This document shows, one piece after another, positions 47,308-55,470 of a stretch of DNA of 64,000 nucleotides; position 1 is the first letter of the stretch; every line of letters begins with the position of its first letter. The DNA comes from Aminobacter aminovorans (lineage in GTDB: Bacteria; Pseudomonadota; Alphaproteobacteria; Rhizobiales; Rhizobiaceae). Both the position numbers and the translations under genes were made by a program. The stretch lies in NCBI RefSeq assembly GCF_900445235.1, contig NZ_UFSM01000001.1, positions 3,673,501-3,737,500 of the forward strand, in the 5' to 3' direction. The notes below the pieces were generated by a model, which was not told the origin of the DNA, did no database searches, and saw only the letters and a list, made by a program, of their open reading frames with translations.

Positions 47308-48378
47308 TCAGTTGGTCGGCAGCTGAGAGGCGCCCGTCCCTGCGACAGAGGCCACGGGTTTCTCGACCTCGGCATAAGGCACGCGATAGCCATTGGCGGC
47401 CAGCCAGTTGATGGCTGCACGCGGCTCGTCGGTCTGGATCATCGTCGCGCCACGTTCGACCCAGAAGCCGAACACCTCGTTGGGGAAGCCGGCAGCAACC
47501 GCCAGTTCGTCGCCGCGGCCGCCGGCAAGATAGCCGCCCGGCTTGTTGACGATGGCATGGGTGTCGACCCAGATGTGCCAGTCGCCACGAACGGCCGCAG
47601 CCTTGACCTTGACCGAAAACAACGGCCCGCCAGACACGGTCATGCTTTCGGCGTCGCCGCGCCAGGCAATCATCTCCAAGGCATTGGCGGCGAAAGCCTT
47701 GCCCGATGCCTCAACGAAAGCCGGGTCACGCACCGCATCGTCGGCCATGATCGGCATGAACTGGAAGCCCTGCCCCACCCGCGCCATCACAGCCTTGACG
47801 GTAGCGACACGCTCGGCATTCCAGAGGTTCGCCTTGACCACCACCTGCTCTTCCATCTCCATGGCGCGCGCCAGCGCAACCATGTCGACGAGATCGGCGG
47901 TTTCGAGCTTGTTGTCGAGATTGACCAGGATCTTGCCCCTGGCAACCGAGAGATATTCCCTCAGGGTCGGCACCGGCTCGGCGGTGACGTTGCCGGTACC
48001 CTCGACGACCAGCCGGCATTTCCTGAGTTCGTCCATCGCACGGGTGACGACTTCGCCCTTGCAGTCGGTGGTGCGGTCGAGCCAGCTGTCATGCATGACG
48101 ATCAGCTCGCCGTCGGCTGAGCGGCGGATGTCGATCTCGACCATCTCGGCACCGAGCGAGATCGCATCATGCAGGGCGGCGATGGAGTTTTCGGCAAAGC
48201 GCCGCTTGCCGTCCTGCAGGCCACCTGCCCTGTGCGCCACGACCATCACATGGTCGCGCCACTGATTGGCATTTTCGAAGCGCGCGAGAATCTCTTCGGA
48301 ACGAGAACCGGCATGGCCGGATGTCGCCAGACCGAGGGTCAGCAAGACCGAGACTGCGCCTCCCAGAACTGCCCGCAT
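47308..48378 (-). CDS. Glycerophosphodiester phosphodiesterase
   Basis: 356-residue secreted TIM-barrel enzyme with signal peptide MRAVLGGAVSVLLTLGLATSGHA. Catalytic blocks are VVAHRAGG and ENSIAALHDAISLGAEMVEIDIRRSADGELIVMHDSWLDRTTD, with the two active-site histidines and acidic metal ligands, then ILVNLDNK. It would hydrolyse glycerophosphodiesters in the periplasm. Stand-alone gene. Confidence 0.92.
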   Translation of the reverse strand: MRAVLGGAVSVLLTLGLATSGHAGSRSEEILARFENANQWRDHVMVVAHRAGGLQDGKRRFAENSIAALHDAISLGAEMVEIDIRRSADGELIVMHDSWLDRTTDCKGEVVTRAMDELRKCRLVVEGTGNVTAEPVPTLREYLSVARGKILVNLDNKLETADLVDMVALARAMEMEEQVVVKANLWNAERVATVKAVMARVGQGFQFMPIMADDAVRDPAFVEASGKAFAANALEMIAWRGDAESMTVSGGPLFSVKVKAAAVRGDWHIWVDTHAIVNKPGGYLAGGRGDELAVAAGFPNEVFGFWVERGATMIQTDEPRAAINWLAANGYRVPYAEVEKPVASVAGTGASQLPTN

Positions 48379-48567
48379 GGGAATCGCTCCATGGCTGAAG
48401 ATGCTGGGAACGACCTAGAAGGCGGCGATGACATGGGCGTGAAAGGTCGATGACAGGGCGATGAATGCAGCTGTCACACGCAATTCGCCATGGGGCTGGC
48501 ATGTTGTGGCAGGCTTCTGTAGTTCTTGCGCCTCGAAATTCCGAAAGACCGAACAAGGAGACTGCCC

Positions 48568-49524
48568 ATGCCCTCTTCGTCGATCGATCACGCCTTTACC
48601 GCACGCACCCCCAAGGGGCGCTCGGGTGATCCGACCTATGCAGGGGCATTGTCCTTCATGCGCCGCAAATACTCGAAGAACGTCGCCGGCGCCGACGCGG
48701 TCGTCTGGGGCATCCCCTTCGACGCCGCCGTCACCAACCGGCCGGGCGCGCGCTTCGGCCCACAGGCCATCCGCCGCGCCTCGGCGATCTTCGATTGCGA
48801 TCCGCAATACCCGTTCAGCCGCGACCTGTTCGACGACCTCGCCGTCATCGACTATGGCGACTGCCTGCTCGACAGCGGCAATCACCAGAAGACACCGGCA
48901 ACGATCGAACGCGAGGCGGCCAAGATCCTGAAATCGGGCGCTTTCCTTTTGACGCTTGGCGGCGACCATTTCGTGACCTGGCCGGTGCTGAAGGCGCATG
49001 CGGCGATCCACGGCCCGATGGCGCTGGTGCAGTTCGACGCCCACCAGGACACCTGGCCTGACGACGGCAAGCGCATCGACCATGGCTCGTTCGTGGCCCG
49101 TGCCGTCAAGGACGGCATCATCGACCCCGACCGCTCGATCCAGATCGGCATTCGCACGCATGCACCCGACGACTGCGGCATCAAGATCCTCTACGGCCAC
49201 GAGGTCGAGGAGATGCGCGCCGCCGACATCGCCTATGCGATCGCCGAACGCACCGGCGGCAAGAAGACCTATGTCACCTTCGACATCGACTGTCTCGACC
49301 CGGCCTATGCGCCGGGAACCGGCACGCCGGTGGCGGGCGGGCCGTCCTCGGCCAGGATCCTGTCGGTGCTGCGCCAGATGACCCAGATCGACATCGTCGG
49401 CGCCGACGTCGTCGAGGTTGCGCCGGCCTATGACCATGCCGATATTACGGCAATCGCCGGCTCGACGGTCGCGATGCATTATCTTGGTCTGCTGGCCGAG
49501 AGGAAGGCGCGCGACAAGGCCTGA
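48568..49524 (+). CDS. speB: Agmatinase / ureohydrolase
   Basis: 318-residue Mn-dependent ureohydrolase. Metal-ligand motifs are present: GGDHF, QFDAHQDT and TFDIDCLDPAYAPGTGTP. It probably converts agmatine to putrescine and urea, although other guanidino substrates are known in the family. ATG 48568 (MPSSSIDHAF) with AAGGAG upstream is preferred to 48526. It lies 86 bp upstream of argC. Confidence 0.9.
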   Translation: MPSSSIDHAFTARTPKGRSGDPTYAGALSFMRRKYSKNVAGADAVVWGIPFDAAVTNRPGARFGPQAIRRASAIFDCDPQYPFSRDLFDDLAVIDYGDCLLDSGNHQKTPATIEREAAKILKSGAFLLTLGGDHFVTWPVLKAHAAIHGPMALVQFDAHQDTWPDDGKRIDHGSFVARAVKDGIIDPDRSIQIGIRTHAPDDCGIKILYGHEVEEMRAADIAYAIAERTGGKKTYVTFDIDCLDPAYAPGTGTPVAGGPSSARILSVLRQMTQIDIVGADVVEVAPAYDHADITAIAGSTVAMHYLGLLAERKARDKA

Positions 49525-49610
49525 GGGACTGAATCAAGAGCCTGCGGACCTGAGTCCGAATTTGGCCATAACTGACTGAAATAACGAATTTTTCGACGGA
49601 CGGCAGAACA

Positions 49611-50549
49611 ATGACACCGAAAATATTCATCGACGGCGAACACGGCACCACCGGCCTCCAGATCCGCACGCGTCTCGCTGCCCGCGACGACCTCGACGTG
49701 TTGTCGATCCCGGAAGCAGAACGCCGCAACGTCGACCTCAGGGCCGAGCGCCTGCATGAGGCTGATGTCGCCATCCTTTGCCTGCCCGACGATGCCTCGA
49801 AGGAAGCTGTGCGCATCCTCGAGGGCAACAATTCGACCCGCATCATCGACACGTCGACGGCGCATCGCGTCCACCCCGACTGGGCCTACGGCTTTGCCGA
49901 GATGGACGCTGCCCAGCGCAAGCGCATCGCCGATGCCCGGCTGGTCGCCAACCCCGGCTGCTATCCGACCGGCGCGATCTCGCTGATCCGTCCGCTTGTG
50001 GCGGCCGGCACCCTCCCCGCCGACTATCCGGTCAGCGTCAACGCCGTTTCCGGCTACACCGGCGGCGGCAAGCAGATGATCGGCCAGATGGAGGACGCCT
50101 CCCGCCCCGACCACATCGCTTCGCCGCATTTCCTCTATGGCCTGCCACTGATGCACAAGCACGTCGCCGAGATGAAGCAGCATGGCCTGCTCGAGCGGCG
50201 TCCGATCTTCGCGCCGTCGGTCGGCCGTTTTGCCCAGGGCATGATCGTCCAGGTGCCGCTGCATCTCGCCGACCTCAATGGCTCGGCCTCGATCGGCGAC
50301 ATCCACGCCACGCTTGCCGCGCATTATGCCGGACAGGACATCGTCGAGGTCGTGCCGCTGGCGGTCAGCTCCAAGCTCGACCGGCTTGACCCGACCGAGC
50401 TTGCCGACACTGACCGGATGCAGCTCTATGTCTTTGGCACGGAAGGCCAGGGTCAGGTCAACCTGGTGGCACTGCTCGACAACCTCGGCAAGGGCGCCTC
50501 GGGTGCCGCCGTCCAGAACATGGACCTGATGCTCGGGCTCAAGCACTAG
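49611..50549 (+). CDS. argC: N-acetyl-gamma-glutamyl-phosphate reductase (type 2)
   Basis: 312-residue NADP enzyme of arginine synthesis. The N-terminal [15 protein letters not shown] differs from the Rossmann start of type 1 ArgC and marks the short type 2 family. The catalytic cysteine lies in [10 protein letters not shown], followed by [10 protein letters not shown] and the histidine in [14 protein letters not shown] phosphotransferase gene starts 1 bp after its stop. Confidence 0.96.
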   Translation: MTPKIFIDGEHGTTGLQIRTRLAARDDLDVLSIPEAERRNVDLRAERLHEADVAILCLPDDASKEAVRILEGNNSTRIIDTSTAHRVHPDWAYGFAEMDAAQRKRIADARLVANPGCYPTGAISLIRPLVAAGTLPADYPVSVNAVSGYTGGGKQMIGQMEDASRPDHIASPHFLYGLPLMHKHVAEMKQHGLLERRPIFAPSVGRFAQGMIVQVPLHLADLNGSASIGDIHATLAAHYAGQDIVEVVPLAVSSKLDRLDPTELADTDRMQLYVFGTEGQGQVNLVALLDNLGKGASGAAVQNMDLMLGLKH

Positions 50550-50550
50550 G

Positions 50551-51441
50551 ATGGATCAGGCTGTCATTCCAGATCCCGGGCCAGATCACGGGCCAGATGC
50601 CGGGCCAGATCGCTGGCCTGCGCGGTGGAATGTCAGTGATCCGCAGCTCATTGCCGAGACCTTTTCCAGCCGCATCTGGAAGGTGCGCCTGACCGACGGC
50701 AAGCCGGCGGTGGTCAAGGCGCTCAAGCCGTTCGACGATGTCGCCGACGAATTGCGCGGCGCACATTATCTGAGCTGGCGCGACGGCGTTGGAGCCGTGC
50801 GCCTGCTCGGCTTCGAGGGGCACGATATGCTGCTCGAATATGCCGGCGACCGGCTGCTTGTCGACGAATTGAACGAGCATGGCGACCGCCACGCCACCGA
50901 CATCGCCAACGAGGTGATGGCCAGGCTGTTTTCGCCGTCCGACGTGACTCCTCCCGCCGATCTGCAGCCGCTGCGGGCGCGCTTTGCCAGCCTATTCAAC
51001 AAAGCCGAGCTGGATCGCGATGCCGGGCTGGAAAGCCCTTATCGGGACGCTGCCGTCATTGCGGAACGGCTGCTTTCGAATCCGCACGAGTTGCGCGTGC
51101 TGCATGGCGACCTGCACCACGACAACCTCCTGCTCGGCGAACGCGGCTGGCTGGTCATCGATCCCAAGGGCATAATTGGCGATCCCGGCTTCGACGCGGC
51201 GAACTTCTTCTACAACCCGCTCGACCGACACGACGACCTCTGCATCGATCCGCAGCGCATCGCCTATATGGCGGAAGCTTTCGCCAAAACGCTGGGCCAG
51301 CGCCCTGACACCATGCTGGATCACGCCATTGCCTGGGGCTGCCTGTCGTCGTCCTGGCATGCCGAGGACGACAACGGCGAGGACGAGGCGAGCGAGTTGT
51401 CCGTCGTGGCGGCTGTCAGGGCGGTACGCGCTAGCTTCTGA
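50551..51441 (+). CDS. Aminoglycoside/hydroxyurea phosphotransferase-family kinase (APH(6)-like)
   Basis: 296 residues of the choline-kinase-like fold. The catalytic loop is [11 protein letters not shown] and the metal-binding loop [17 protein letters not shown], the form seen in streptomycin 6-kinases. The first 22 residues are a Pro/Gly/Asp-rich repeat encoded by a 12-bp tandem array (50578-50613), so the functional start could lie further in. It is tightly coupled to argC and overlaps ctaA at its 3' end by 11 bp (convergent). A resistance role is possible but unproven. Confidence 0.85.
   Translation: MDQAVIPDPGPDHGPDAGPDRWPARWNVSDPQLIAETFSSRIWKVRLTDGKPAVVKALKPFDDVADELRGAHYLSWRDGVGAVRLLGFEGHDMLLEYAGDRLLVDELNEHGDRHATDIANEVMARLFSPSDVTPPADLQPLRARFASLFNKAELDRDAGLESPYRDAAVIAERLLSNPHELRVLHGDLHHDNLLLGERGWLVIDPKGIIGDPGFDAANFFYNPLDRHDDLCIDPQRIAYMAEAFAKTLGQRPDTMLDHAIAWGCLSSSWHAEDDNGEDEASELSVVAAVRAVRASF
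50578..50613. repeat. 12-bp tandem repeat in the 5' end of the kinase gene
   Basis: GGGCCAGAT plus three variable bases occurs at 50578, 50590 and 50602. The array is in frame, encoding Gly-Pro-Asp-rich units. Confidence 0.8.
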
Positions 51442-52525
51442 CGGCGACGTCGTTTTCCAGGGGATAAGCCCCCTTGGTCGCGCGCCAGTGCGCGGTGGCA
51501 AAGATCAGCACGATCAGCGCAAAGCCCTGATGCAGCAGCGCCCAGTGCATATGCGCCTGCATCAGCAGAGTGCCGACGCCGATGGCCGCCTGGACCACGA
51601 TCAGAAGAGCCAGCAGCAAGGCGCGGCGCGCATGGGTCCTGCGCGGTGCCAGGGTCATGGTCGCAAAGGCGTGCCAAAGTGCCACGATCAACACCGTATA
51701 GGCGAACATGCGGTGGACGAACTGCACGGTCTTCGGACTTTCGAAGAAATTGCGCCAGACCGGTTCGATCACCAGCAGGTCGCCGGGGATGATGGCGCCG
51801 TCCATCAGCGGCCAGGTGTTGTAGCTGAGCCCGGCATGCAAGCCGGCAACCAGCGCGCCGAGATAGATCTGGAACAGCACCAGCAGCACCATGACGCCGG
51901 AGAAGCGCTGGATCCGGCGGTCCGCCGGCACCTCCGAATAGGTCGCAAGGCCGCGCGCTATATAGGCGACAGCCGTGACGATGATGCAGGCAAAGGTAAG
52001 ATGGATCGCCAGCCGGTACTGGCTGACCGACACGCGCTCCGAGAGCCCCGAGGCGACCATCCACCAGCCGATGAAGCCTTGCAGACCACCCAGCGCCAGC
52101 AGGCCGACAAGCCGCGGCTTCAGCCTTCGCTCGAGGCGGCCTGAGATCCAGAAGAAGGCAAGTGGAATGGCGACGAGGAAACCTACGCCGCGTGCGAGCA
52201 GGCGGTGGCCCCATTCCCACCAGAAGATGCCCTTGAACTCGTCAACGGTCATTCCCTTGTTGATCTGCTCATATTGCGGGATCTGCTGGTATTTTTCGAA
52301 CTCCTCCTGCCATTCGGCCTGATTGAGCGGCGGAATGACGCCGTGGATCGGCTTCCATTCGGTGATGGAGAGCCCGGAGCCGGTCATGCGGGTTGCGCCG
52401 CCGACCATGACGAGCGCAAACAGCACCAGCAGGACGAGATAAAGCCAGCCGCGGACCAGCGTACGGTTGCGCAGTTCCCTGTTGCGCTCGGCAAGCGGTG
52501 CGGCAGTGTTGGTCATGGCTGACAT
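51431..52525 (-). CDS. ctaA: Heme A synthase (COX15/CtaA)
   Basis: 364-residue polytopic membrane enzyme oxidising heme O to heme A for cytochrome oxidase. It has about eight hydrophobic helices, the conserved histidine segments [28 protein letters not shown] and [10 protein letters not shown], and the [18 protein letters not shown] signature of the alphaproteobacterial type. ATG 52525 is chosen; its GGGAAAG ribosome-binding element lies in a 13-bp duplication (52528-52553). Confidence 0.96.
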   Translation of the reverse strand: MSAMTNTAAPLAERNRELRNRTLVRGWLYLVLLVLFALVMVGGATRMTGSGLSITEWKPIHGVIPPLNQAEWQEEFEKYQQIPQYEQINKGMTVDEFKGIFWWEWGHRLLARGVGFLVAIPLAFFWISGRLERRLKPRLVGLLALGGLQGFIGWWMVASGLSERVSVSQYRLAIHLTFACIIVTAVAYIARGLATYSEVPADRRIQRFSGVMVLLVLFQIYLGALVAGLHAGLSYNTWPLMDGAIIPGDLLVIEPVWRNFFESPKTVQFVHRMFAYTVLIVALWHAFATMTLAPRRTHARRALLLALLIVVQAAIGVGTLLMQAHMHWALLHQGFALIVLIFATAHWRATKGAYPLENDVAVRS

Positions 52526-52696
52526 AGCAATCTTTCCCGGCAATCTTTCCCGGCTCATCGAAACCGCGGAACTGGTGGACCATGGCGGCCCCGCTGGCAA
52601 GTTCAGCCCACGCGACACGCAGTCGCGCCGACCACCCTACCCGGTTGCACCGGCTGGCCAGAGCGACTATGCGAAGCCTGGACAAAGGATGAAGAA

Positions 52697-52915
52697 ATGC
52701 CCGTGCGCGTCAAGAAGCTGATCGGAACCGTGCTGCTGGTGCTGCTGGTCATCGTATACGCGCTGGTTGCCACCATGGTGGCGGTCGCTCAGCTGTCGCA
52801 GTCCGGCCCGGTGGCCCATCTGCTGTTCTTCTTCCTCAGCGGCCTTCTCTGGATCCTGCCGGCGATGTGGATCATCAAATGGATGGTCAAGCCATCCAAG
52901 ACCGCGGGCCACTAG
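52697..52915 (+). CDS. DUF2842 membrane protein
   Basis: 72 residues with two transmembrane helices (about 8-30 and 40-62) and a short basic tail. It matches small alphaproteobacterial DUF2842 proteins. It diverges from ctaA, so a link with respiratory-chain assembly is possible but not shown. The stop codon TAG coincides with the left end of a dispersed repeat. Confidence 0.85.
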   Translation: MPVRVKKLIGTVLLVLLVIVYALVATMVAVAQLSQSGPVAHLLFFFLSGLLWILPAMWIIKWMVKPSKTAGH

Positions 52916-53013
52916 AGCGCTGCCACTTTTCTCCTAGTTGCGGAATCGCTCTAACTTTTTTGTCTCCGCAATTCCGGACGGAAAACCGCTGACAGTTTTC
53001 CCGGAATTGCTCT
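52914..53013. repeat. Dispersed intergenic repeat, copy 2
   Basis: Shares with copies at 7409 and 55366 a TTTTCT-rich left block, CCGGACGGAAAACCGCTG and GGAATTGCTC. Ends AGAGC and GCTCT are inverted. The left end overlaps the stop codon of the DUF2842 gene. Confidence 0.85.
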
Positions 53014-53018
53014 GGAAG

Positions 53019-54068
53019 CTACACAGTCACCAGCCTGCGACCGCCATTGGTCATCAGCGTGGTCGCGCCGGACAGCATGGCGCGGATGGCGGCAAGATCC
53101 TGATGGCGGCCATTGACCGAAATCCGCGGTAGCGCATGCAGATGCGCGGCATGGCCCGGTACCAGGACACCGTGCCGGGTCGTGACGGCCGACACGAAAC
53201 CCGCCTCGCGCGCCAGATGGGTCTCGCGCATGCCGGCCGCGGCTTCGTAACCATAGGGATAGGCGAAATGCTGCGGCGCCTCGCCCAGTTCGGCCTCGAT
53301 CATGCTGCGCGAGCGATGCATCTCACGCAGTGCCTTGCCGGCCTCGAGGCGCTTGAGATTGCAGTGATGGACAGTATGGGCGCCGATCGTGACCAACGGA
53401 TGGCTCGCCGCACGCCTGACTTCGGTCCAATCCATCAACAGCTCCCGGTTTGGAGCCGAGGCGTCGACGCCGGCCTGTTCGGCCAAGCCGCGCAGCACCT
53501 GGCGATGATCTTCTTCCAACACTTCCGACGTCAGCCAATCGGACAGTGCGAGGAAAGCGCCTTTGCGGCCAGCCGGCGTCGAGCATTCGAACGTTCGCCG
53601 CTTGCCCGCAATCGTTGCCGTCACCGGCTTGCCCGCCTCGACGATCGCGTCGAGAACCTCCCACCACAGGTCGGCGGCACCCGAGGTGAGCCCCGGCGCG
53701 ACATAGATGGTGATGGGCGCGCCATGGCTTTCGAGAACCGGCAAGGCCTCGACGAGATTGTCACGGTAGGCATCGTCGGCGGTGAGTGCTGCGAACGGGC
53801 CGCTGCTCCGGCCGGAGCGCAGGCGAGCGACGACCTCATCCATCGAGACGAAGGCGTAGCCGAGCCGCTTCATCTCGCCGACAATCAGGTCGAGGAACGC
53901 GGGCGTGATCGTCAGATGGCGATTGGGACCGTCAGGCCGGTCAAGCAACGCACTGACCCGGTGCAGCATCAGGATGACACCGACGCTGCCCACCAACGGC
54001 TTGGCCAGCGCGCCAAGACCGCCATATCCGATCAGCAGGAAAGCCAGCTTCCGGGCTATGTCGATCAT
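53019..54068 (-). CDS. Polysaccharide deacetylase-family protein
   Basis: 349 residues with a NodB-homology domain. The motif 1 variant TADDAYRDN (family TFDDG) keeps the aspartates, motif 2 is HTVHHCNL (HxxxH type), and PYGYEAAA provides the later motif. The N-terminal hydrophobic segment LAFLLIGYGGLGALAKPLVGSVGVILML may anchor it. Start 54068 (MIDIARKL). It lies at the edge of the polysaccharide locus and probably modifies N-acetylated sugars of that polymer. Confidence 0.87.
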   Translation of the reverse strand: MIDIARKLAFLLIGYGGLGALAKPLVGSVGVILMLHRVSALLDRPDGPNRHLTITPAFLDLIVGEMKRLGYAFVSMDEVVARLRSGRSSGPFAALTADDAYRDNLVEALPVLESHGAPITIYVAPGLTSGAADLWWEVLDAIVEAGKPVTATIAGKRRTFECSTPAGRKGAFLALSDWLTSEVLEEDHRQVLRGLAEQAGVDASAPNRELLMDWTEVRRAASHPLVTIGAHTVHHCNLKRLEAGKALREMHRSRSMIEAELGEAPQHFAYPYGYEAAAGMRETHLAREAGFVSAVTTRHGVLVPGHAAHLHALPRISVNGRHQDLAAIRAMLSGATTLMTNGGRRLVTV

Positions 54069-54158
54069 TCCTTCACCTTTGGCGCTTAGGCTCGGTGGCA
54101 TCGAGCATAGCGAGGAATGCTCAATATGTGCCGATCAATAGCCGGCAAGGATTGAAGT

Positions 54159-55367
54159 ATGGTTGACGCTACTGCCCCCAGCGAAAACAACACATTGCTT
54201 CGTCACGCTGCCACCACCGGCGACGCGACAACGGCAATTGCCCTGCCGGTGTCGCGCGATGTGTTGAGCGCCTACGGCAAGTTCACCAGCATCTACGCGC
54301 CGGCCCAGAGCCCGGAATGGGTGTCGACCTGGATCGACGCCAACAAGCCCGACGCGATGCTCGCCACCTTGAGCACCAATGGGCGACCGGTGCTGTCGGT
54401 CGCCCTCGAGGTCGGCCGCGAAGGGCCGTTCCGCATCGCCAGGTTCCTGGGCGGCAAGCACGCCAACGGAAATTTTCCGGCCTCCGACAAGAACTGGCTG
54501 GTAGCGGCCAATGCCCAAGACATCGGCGTACTCGTCCGCGCAATCGGCAAAGCCCGGCCCGATATCGATCTTGTCGCGTTCGACCGCCTGATCGGCGACT
54601 TCAAGGGCCTGCCCAATCCTTTGCTCAAGCTGCCGTCGGCACAGAGCCCCAATGTCGCGCTTGCCGTCGATCTCGACGGCGGCTTCGAGCAGGTGCTGAC
54701 GCGAACCAGCGGCAAGAAGAAACGCAAGCGACATCGCAGCCAGGAGCGAAAATACGAAGCCGTCGGCGGCGCACGGCGTATCATGGCAACGACCACGGCC
54801 GAGGCCAACGCCATGCTCGACGCGTTTTACGCCATGAAGGAACAGCGGTTCGGTGCCATGGGCATCACCGATGTGTTCGCCGATGCCAGCGTGCGCAGCT
54901 TCTTTCGCAAGCTGTTCGTCGATGCGCTTGCGCGGGAAGATCGCGCCTTCGTGCTGCACGGGCTCGAGGTCGGCGGCAAATATCGCGCGGTCACCGGCTC
55001 GAGCCGAGCGGGGAACCGGCTTGTCTGCGAATTCGGCGCAATTGCCGACGACGAACTGGCCTATGCCAGCCCTGGCGAATACCTGTTCTTCGACAACATT
55101 GCCGAGGCCAGCGACCAGGGTTTCGATATCTACGATTTCAGTGTCGGGGATGAGCCTTACAAGCGGCAGTGGTGCGACCTTGAGATCCAGCATGCCGATG
55201 TGCTGGTGCCGCTGACGACCAAAGGCCGCCTCTATGCGCTCGGCCTGAGGTCGCTGTCGCGTGTCAAAGCCACGGTCAAGAACAACGACAGGCTGTGGGC
55301 GCTGATCAAGCGATTGCGGTCGGTCTTGCGCGGCAAGCCGGCGGCGACAGCAGCCGAAGAAGACTAG
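54159..55367 (+). CDS. CelD-like acyltransferase (GNAT-type, polysaccharide modification)
   Basis: 402 residues. The C-terminal half (DAFYAMKEQRFGAMG ... VRSFFRKLFVDALARE ... LHGLEVGGKYRAVTGSS ... YLFFDNIAEASDQGFDIYDFSVGDEPYKRQW) is the Acetyltransf_6/CelD pattern common in exopolysaccharide loci. It probably acylates a polymer or its lipid-linked precursor. It diverges from the deacetylase gene (90 bp gap). The stop codon coincides with the left end of repeat copy 3. Confidence 0.85.
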   Translation: MVDATAPSENNTLLRHAATTGDATTAIALPVSRDVLSAYGKFTSIYAPAQSPEWVSTWIDANKPDAMLATLSTNGRPVLSVALEVGREGPFRIARFLGGKHANGNFPASDKNWLVAANAQDIGVLVRAIGKARPDIDLVAFDRLIGDFKGLPNPLLKLPSAQSPNVALAVDLDGGFEQVLTRTSGKKKRKRHRSQERKYEAVGGARRIMATTTAEANAMLDAFYAMKEQRFGAMGITDVFADASVRSFFRKLFVDALAREDRAFVLHGLEVGGKYRAVTGSSRAGNRLVCEFGAIADDELAYASPGEYLFFDNIAEASDQGFDIYDFSVGDEPYKRQWCDLEIQHADVLVPLTTKGRLYALGLRSLSRVKATVKNNDRLWALIKRLRSVLRGKPAATAAEED

Positions 55368-55469
55368 GGCGTTTCAGCTTTTCTTCGAATCGCAGACTCT
55401 CTCTATCACCCTGCTTTTGCGCGATCCCGGACGGATTACCTCTGCACGCTTTTCCTGGGATAGCTCCGG
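55366..55469. repeat. Dispersed intergenic repeat, copy 3
   Basis: Same blocks as copies 1 and 2 in diverged form (CTTTTCTTCGAATCGC, CCCGGACGG, CTTTTCCTGG). It starts at the TAG stop of the CelD-like gene and ends at the 3' end of the chain-length protein gene. Confidence 0.8.
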
Positions 55470-55470
55470 C

